Part shown: positions 5,182 through 9,260 of the stretch, one piece after another
How the letters are laid out: every line of letters begins with the position of its first letter
Numbering within the stretch: the stretch's first letter is position 1
NCBI GenBank assembly: GCA_003644405.1
Contig: QNCE01000047.1
Span: forward strand, 1-9,260
Length of the DNA: 9,260 bases
From: Candidatus Omnitrophota bacterium
GTDB lineage: Bacteria > Omnitrophota > Gorgyraeia > Duberdicusellales > 4484-171
Reading direction: 5' to 3'
The notes under the pieces: generated by a model
Seen by the model: the letters and a program-made list of their open reading frames with translations, nothing else
Told to the model about the DNA's origin: nothing
The model's database searches: none
Program-made: the position numbers and the translations under genes

Positions 5182-6285
5182 TTATTTATAGATACGGGGC
5201 ACACTCAAAGATAATCTACTCACAATTTCATAGGGAATGGTATTTGCCCATCTTGCCAAATCTTCTGCCTTCAACTTAACTTTTTTCTCTCTCCCTATAA
5301 GAGTAACAGTGTCTTTTATCTTTATATTCTCATTATTTCCTATATCAACCATAAAGTGGTCCATACATACTCTTCCTGCTATCTTAAAAAATTTTCCCTT
5401 TATAATTACCTTACCTCGGTTAGAGAGAGCAAAAGGATACCCATCAGCATATCCACATCCTATAGTAGCAATAATTGTAGATCTTTTAGTTATATATGTT
5501 CTTCCGTAGCTTATACTTCTTCCTCTATCCACTTTCTTTAAAAATATAACTTTTGATTTTAAAGAAAGTAAAGGTGCCAACTCAATCTTCATCTTGGAGT
5601 AAGGATTTATCCCATAAAGGATTAAACCTGGTCTTACCAGATTAAAGTGTGAACTTTTGTACTTAATAAGTGCGATACTATTAGCAGAATGAAGATACTT
5701 AAAAAATACTCCTTCTTTCGCACAGTCTTGAACCAGATTATTAAAAGTGTTAATCTGAAATGTAGTAAAAGCGCAGTCAGTATCTGCAGAGGGAAAGTGG
5801 GTAAAAAGCCCTTCCACATATAGATTCTTTAGGTTACAAACTTTACAGATAAACTTCTTAGCCTCTTCCCACCAAACGCCTAACCTACCCATCCCTGTAT
5901 CTACTTTTATATGAACGTTGACTTTTCTAGCTAACCTCTTTGCTTCCCTATCTAATCTCCTAGCAAAAGCTAAATCCACCACAGTAGGCCTCACCCTGTA
6001 CTTTATAAGAAGTTTTATTGTGGAAGGAAGTAAAGCAGTAAGAACTAATATTGGCTTCTTAATCCCACATTCCCTTAAAGCTATAGCCTCCTCAAGACTT
6101 CCCACGCCAAAAAAATCCACTCCTAAATTATCTAATTCCTTAGCTACCCTTATAAGACCATGACCATAGGCATTCTGTTTAACGGTAGCTAAAACTTTTA
6201 CAGATTTCCCCACATATTTCCTCACCAAAAATAAGTTTCTTCTTAAATTTTCTAACTTAATCTCTATCCATAAAGGTCTATACAT
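5182..6285 (-). CDS. alr: Alanine racemase
   Basis: A cytoplasmic PLP enzyme interconverting L- and D-alanine, supplying D-Ala for peptidoglycan. At 367 residues the length is normal. The PLP lysine is K36 in VKQNAYGHG (Q37 replaces the usual Ala or Ser). The second catalytic base is Y260 in ISYGRT. KVDTGMGRLG (127-136) supplies the positions equivalent to the carbamylated Lys (K127) and the PLP-pyridine Arg (R134). HSANS (199-203), RPGLILYGINP (218-228), GCGYADGYP (276-284) and CMDHFMVDIG (307-316) are the remaining signatures, and the protein ends with the typical SRLSLSVPRIYK. The start overlaps the tsaB stop by 8 bp with no Shine-Dalgarno, so it is the last gene of the minus-strand unit. 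All key residues are present, so it should be active. Confidence 0.97.
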   Translation of the reverse strand: MYRPLWIEIKLENLRRNLFLVRKYVGKSVKVLATVKQNAYGHGLIRVAKELDNLGVDFFGVGSLEEAIALRECGIKKPILVLTALLPSTIKLLIKYRVRPTVVDLAFARRLDREAKRLARKVNVHIKVDTGMGRLGVWWEEAKKFICKVCNLKNLYVEGLFTHFPSADTDCAFTTFQINTFNNLVQDCAKEGVFFKYLHSANSIALIKYKSSHFNLVRPGLILYGINPYSKMKIELAPLLSLKSKVIFLKKVDRGRSISYGRTYITKRSTIIATIGCGYADGYPFALSNRGKVIIKGKFFKIAGRVCMDHFMVDIGNNENIKIKDTVTLIGREKKVKLKAEDLARWANTIPYEIVSRLSLSVPRIYK

Positions 6286-6946
6286 CTTTTATCTGACACT
6301 CCTTAGGGTAAATATATAAAGGCTCTAACCTATCCAAAGGCGTAAATAATCTTTTTCTATAAAAATCTTTAGCTGCCTCTAAAAGATAAATAACTTCAGG
6401 ATAAACATCTACGGGGTAAAAATTTATCTGAGAAAAAACTTCCTTTGCTTTCTCTCTTATATGATTGTGATAAGTTACATAAAGGTAATCGGGGTAAAGT
6501 TGGATAAATTCTTCTAAGGAGTATAAATTCTCTTTCCTTTCTTTTAACAATCGAGAGCAATTTTTAACTCTGAAAGTAGTAGCGTAGATTAAACTTCTCC
6601 GAGCATCACAGACTACTGCAAGCTTGTGAAATTTACTTCTCAGTTTATAGGCTATAGAAAAAAAACTGCCTAAACCTATTACAGGTTTATTCAAAGCTAC
6701 CACTAATCCCTGTACCACACTAAAAGCTACCCTCAACCCAGTAAAAGATCCTGGTCCTTTACCTATTACCAAAGAATCTATGTCTTTCCACTTCAAAGAG
6801 TTTCTTTTTAAACATTTCTCAAGATAAGCTACTATATAGGAGGCACCCTTCTTCATTCTTTTCTTAAACTTAAAAATTACTTTTTGATTATCTACTGCCC
6901 CTAGAGAGATAACTTCTGAGGAAGCTTCAATACCTAAGAGAACCAT
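6278..6946 (-). CDS. tsaB: tRNA t6A modification protein TsaB
   Basis: The 222-residue non-catalytic partner of TsaD in the complex that makes N6-threonylcarbamoyladenosine at position 37 of ANN-decoding tRNAs. The actin-like ASKHA fold is visible as LLGIEASSEVISLGAV (3-18), the highly conserved GKGPGSFTGLRVAFSVVQGL (62-81), the VCDARRSLIYA segment (112-122) and the terminal LEPLYIYPKE (207-216), equivalent to the family's P-x-Y-L-R end. It lies 16 nt after tsaE and overlaps alr by 8 bp. There is no Shine-Dalgarno and no alternative start in the short gap, so the ATG at 6946 is the only reasonable choice. tsaD and tsaC are not in the window. Confidence 0.95.
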   Translation of the reverse strand: MVLLGIEASSEVISLGAVDNQKVIFKFKKRMKKGASYIVAYLEKCLKRNSLKWKDIDSLVIGKGPGSFTGLRVAFSVVQGLVVALNKPVIGLGSFFSIAYKLRSKFHKLAVVCDARRSLIYATTFRVKNCSRLLKERKENLYSLEEFIQLYPDYLYVTYHNHIREKAKEVFSQINFYPVDVYPEVIYLLEAAKDFYRKRLFTPLDRLEPLYIYPKECQIKDV

Positions 6947-6962
6947 ATAAACTTTACTTTTT

Positions 6963-7379
6963 CTATTCTATTATCTTTATTCTTCTTTTATTAATTCCTA
7001 AAAAATCTATGATTACCTTTTTACCTTTGGGGATCAATCCTTCCACTTTATTTGCCCACTCAACTAGTACGACAGCTGAGGGAGAATAAAAGTAATCTTG
7101 ATATCCTAAGTTTATTAACTCCTCCTTCCTTCTTAATCGGTACAAATCAATATGATAAACTTTACCTTGCTTAGTGTGATACTCTCTTATAAGAGTAAAA
7201 GAAGGACTTCTTACGCTATCCTCCTTCTCTCCTAACCCTTTAAGGATTCCTTTGGCAAACACCGTCTTACCAGCCCCTAAAGGACCAATTAAGAGTACCA
7301 CATCTCCCGTCTTTAATTTTTTAGAAAATTTAGAAGCTAAAAGTTTCGTTTCCTTCTCTGAAGAAGTTATAAACTCCAT
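6963..7379 (-). CDS. tsaE: tRNA t6A biosynthesis ATPase TsaE
   Basis: A 138-residue P-loop ATPase that associates with TsaB-TsaD and is needed for multiple turnover of t6A synthesis. The Walker A motif is GPLGAGKT (32-39). The TsaE signatures SPSFTLIREY (58-67), HIDLYRL (76-82) and VEWANKV (106-112) are all present, including the conserved Asp78, Glu107 and Trp108. Length is normal. The gene starts 2 nt after the thiL stop with no Shine-Dalgarno, so reinitiation or coupling is likely. The direct neighbour tsaB supports the assignment. Confidence 0.96.
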   Translation of the reverse strand: MEFITSSEKETKLLASKFSKKLKTGDVVLLIGPLGAGKTVFAKGILKGLGEKEDSVRSPSFTLIREYHTKQGKVYHIDLYRLRRKEELINLGYQDYFYSPSAVVLVEWANKVEGLIPKGKKVIIDFLGINKRRIKIIE

Positions 7380-7381
7380 CT

Positions 7382-8227
7382 CTAAAAATGGAGGTAACCT
7401 TTTATTTTAATCTTCTTAACTTTTTCTCCAGATTTTATTTTATAGCCAAACTCTTTATTCTTAACCTCCCCTACAAGAAAATACTTTTTCATAAGGTGAG
7501 TTAAATCTTGATCTCTAGGTACAGTAAAAATCAACTCATAATCCTCCCCTCGATAGATATCTCCTATTCCTTTAGTAAGAGGTAAATTTTCTGAATAAAT
7601 TAAGGCTCCTTTACTACTTTCTCTTAAAAGACGCCATAAATCAAGAATAAATCCATCAGAAATATCGATCATAGCATTTATCTTAAACTTATCTACTAAT
7701 TTATGAATTTCTCTAATTCTTAAGTGAGGAACTTGGTTGAACTTTAATTTTCCTAACTTTCCTGTGAGAAAAATATAATCTCCTTCTTTAGCTGAACTTC
7801 TTAATACATACTTTTTTGTTTCTCCTACTACCCATACATCCAAAAATAAAATCTTTGCCTTAGTAGTATCTCCTCCTATAAACTCTATCTTGTAAGCTCT
7901 ACATAACTCCTTCACTCCTAAGATTATAGCTTTTAATCCTCTGGAAGCTAAAGAAAGAGGAATACCTAGAGAAACTCCTAAAAATTTAGGTATACCAGCA
8001 CAAGCAACTATATCAGAGACAGCTCTTGTTACTGCTCTCTTCCCTAAATTTTTAAAACTTATCTTCTTTAAGTTAAAATGTACGCCTTCTACAAACAAAT
8101 CGCTACTCAAAAGAATAAACCTATCCCCCTCTTTTACTATCGCACAATCCTCCCCAAAAGAAGCTATTACTTTTTTTGATCTTCCTAAGTAACGTTTTAG
8201 AAAATCAACCCAACCTATTTCATCCAT
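7382..8227 (-). CDS. thiL: Thiamine-monophosphate kinase
   Basis: Phosphorylates thiamine monophosphate with ATP to thiamine diphosphate, the active cofactor, in the cytoplasm. Acidic metal- and ATP-binding motifs of the PurM/ThiL family are in order: FGEDCAIV (24-31, usually GDDAA), SSDLFVEGVHF (41-51), VSDIVACAGIP (70-80), GGDTTKA (118-124), IDISDGFILDL (187-197) and GEDYELIFTVP (227-237). At 281 residues it is shorter than the usual 310-340. The trimming is mainly between GDYIFLTGKLGKL (149-161) and IDISDG, plus the C-terminus. All metal-binding Asp positions are kept, so activity is expected. The start overlaps the mtnA stop by 8 bp. Confidence 0.95.
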   Translation of the reverse strand: MDEIGWVDFLKRYLGRSKKVIASFGEDCAIVKEGDRFILLSSDLFVEGVHFNLKKISFKNLGKRAVTRAVSDIVACAGIPKFLGVSLGIPLSLASRGLKAIILGVKELCRAYKIEFIGGDTTKAKILFLDVWVVGETKKYVLRSSAKEGDYIFLTGKLGKLKFNQVPHLRIREIHKLVDKFKINAMIDISDGFILDLWRLLRESSKGALIYSENLPLTKGIGDIYRGEDYELIFTVPRDQDLTHLMKKYFLVGEVKNKEFGYKIKSGEKVKKIKIKGYLHF

Positions 8228-9260
8228 AGAATATCTTTAATATACTCTCCTTAAAAGGAGGCTTGATTATCCCTCTATCAGTTACTATTGCTGAAATTAA
8301 CTGGCAAGGAGTAACATCAAACGCAGGATTGTAAACTTTAACTCTCTTAGGAGATATATATATCTTACCTAACACTTTCCTCACTTCGTCAGGACTTCTC
8401 TGTTCTATAGGTATCTCCTCTCCCTTCTCTATAGTAAGATCGAAACTAGTAGAGGGGGCTACTACATAGAAAGGCAGATGATGGTACTTTGCTAAAACTG
8501 CTAAATTGTAAGTTCCAATTTTATTTGCCACATCTCCACATCGGGTGATTCTATCTGCTCCTACGAATACTTTATCAATTTCTCCCTTCTGCATTAAATA
8601 AGCAGCCATATTGTCACTAATAAGAGTTATATCAATCTTTCTTTTAATTAACTCCCAGCTAGTTAGTCGTGCGCCTTGCAAGAGTGGTCTGGTCTCATCC
8701 ACGTATACTTTTATATTTTTATAGCGATGAGCACCCTTATAGATAACTCCTAGGGCTGTGCCTTCTCCTGAAGTAGCTAAAAATCCAGTATTACAATGTG
8801 TTAAAATTCTATCTCCTTTTTTTATAAGCCTTATACCATTTTCAGCCATTTTACGACATAACAATCTATCCTCATAATGAATCATCTCTGCCTCTTTAAG
8901 AATCAATTCTTTTAACTCTTTTATACTCTTACTTTTATTTTGATAAGCAACTTTTTTTATTCTATCCAAAGCCCAAAAAAGATTTATGGCTGTGGGTCTG
9001 GAGGTTTTAAGAAAGCTAATCACTCTTTCTAAGAATTTAAAAAATTTACCCTTGTCTTGCTCTCTATGATTCTTTATAGCAATATACACACTGTAGCCAG
9101 CAAATACTCCAATAAGAGGCGCTCCTCTTATCCTTAACTCTCTTATAGCCAAAAAAGCATCTCTAAGATTTTTACATTCTTTCCACTCCTCCTTTAAAGG
9201 CAATTTTCTTTGGTCTAAATAGTAAAGTCTCCGATTTTTAAAAATGAGTGCTGAAGTCAT
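8220..9260 (-). CDS. mtnA: S-methyl-5-thioribose-1-phosphate isomerase
   Basis: Converts methylthioribose-1-phosphate to methylthioribulose-1-phosphate in the methionine salvage pathway, in the cytoplasm. At 346 residues it belongs to the eIF2B-like isomerase superfamily. Motifs are RGAPLIG (45-51), RPTAIN (88-93), THCNTGFLATSGEGTALGVI (154-173) with the catalytic Cys156, DETRPLLQGARLTSWEL (188-204), ISDNMAA (214-220), VGADRI (233-238) with the catalytic Asp236, NKIGTYNLA (246-254) and NPAFDVTP (311-318). The catalytic Cys and the VGADRI Asp separate this enzyme from eIF2B subunits and ribose-1,5-bisphosphate isomerase. The ATG is at the very edge of the window. The N-terminus looks complete for the family (YLDQRKLP at 14-21), but an upstream start cannot be excluded. 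No other salvage gene is nearby. Confidence 0.96.
   Translation of the reverse strand: MTSALIFKNRRLYYLDQRKLPLKEEWKECKNLRDAFLAIRELRIRGAPLIGVFAGYSVYIAIKNHREQDKGKFFKFLERVISFLKTSRPTAINLFWALDRIKKVAYQNKSKSIKELKELILKEAEMIHYEDRLLCRKMAENGIRLIKKGDRILTHCNTGFLATSGEGTALGVIYKGAHRYKNIKVYVDETRPLLQGARLTSWELIKRKIDITLISDNMAAYLMQKGEIDKVFVGADRITRCGDVANKIGTYNLAVLAKYHHLPFYVVAPSTSFDLTIEKGEEIPIEQRSPDEVRKVLGKIYISPKRVKVYNPAFDVTPCQLISAIVTDRGIIKPPFKESILKIFYG

Noticed and set aside
5237..5509. Plus-strand ORFs opposite alr (90 and 61 codons, and another of 81 codons at 5918-6163)
   Set aside because: They lie wholly antisense to alr, whose catalytic residues are all present. Their sequences are low-complexity hydrophobic or Ser-rich shadows with no family signature.
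1..9260. CRISPR arrays, tRNA or rRNA genes, insertion sequences, integrases, phage or defence genes
   Set aside because: I looked for spaced direct repeats, cloverleaf-like segments, transposase motifs and terminal inverted repeats. None is visible, and nearly all bases are assigned to identified genes.

Overview
The window is AT-rich (roughly one third G+C by eye), gene-dense DNA from a Gram-negative (diderm) bacterium. The adjacent lptF-lptG pair implies an LPS-type outer membrane. The other genes are housekeeping or envelope genes of ordinary bacterial families. Overlaps of 4 to 13 bp, near-absence of Shine-Dalgarno sequences, an Omnitrophota-like prepilin style and a CHASE2-GGDEF protein suggest an uncultivated lineage, possibly Omnitrophota or a relative. 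That placement is a guess from gene style and has not been tested. I see no mobile element, CRISPR array, tRNA or rRNA.

Region A (about 1-2200, minus strand) holds a type IV prepilin-like gene followed by a CHASE2 sensor. The sensor has just entered a GGDEF-type domain when the window ends. The prepilin has a normal N-terminal half but a very unusual C-terminal tail: Lys/Gly repeats, a duplicated SRLRDSM segment, an RG/RGG-rich stretch and an acidic end. The tail is built from in-frame tandem DNA repeats. This is the most distinctive part of the window.

Region B (2186-2317) is a divergent intergenic region. It carries a perfect Shine-Dalgarno for the prepilin and a good sigma-70-like promoter for comF. 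The promoter lies so close to the comF ATG that the comF message is probably leaderless.

Region C (2318-5180, plus strand) is comF-lptF-lptG, with 4-bp and 13-bp overlaps. ComF is a phosphoribosyltransferase-fold protein tied to DNA uptake and recombination. LptF and LptG are the permease subunits of the LPS export transporter.

Region D (5182-9260, minus strand) reads mtnA, thiL, tsaE, tsaB, alr, with overlaps of 8 bp or gaps of at most 16 nt. It looks like one transcription unit whose promoter lies beyond position 9260. It combines methionine salvage (MtnA), thiamine diphosphate synthesis (ThiL), the tRNA t6A modification proteins TsaE and TsaB, and D-alanine supply for peptidoglycan (Alr). 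It converges tail-to-tail with lptG, with one base between the stop codons.

Most of the window is ordinary core metabolism. The candidate for something undescribed is the polycationic-tailed prepilin, paired with a CHASE2-GGDEF sensor and divergent from comF. A role in DNA binding or uptake, or in c-di-GMP-linked pilus control, is inference only.
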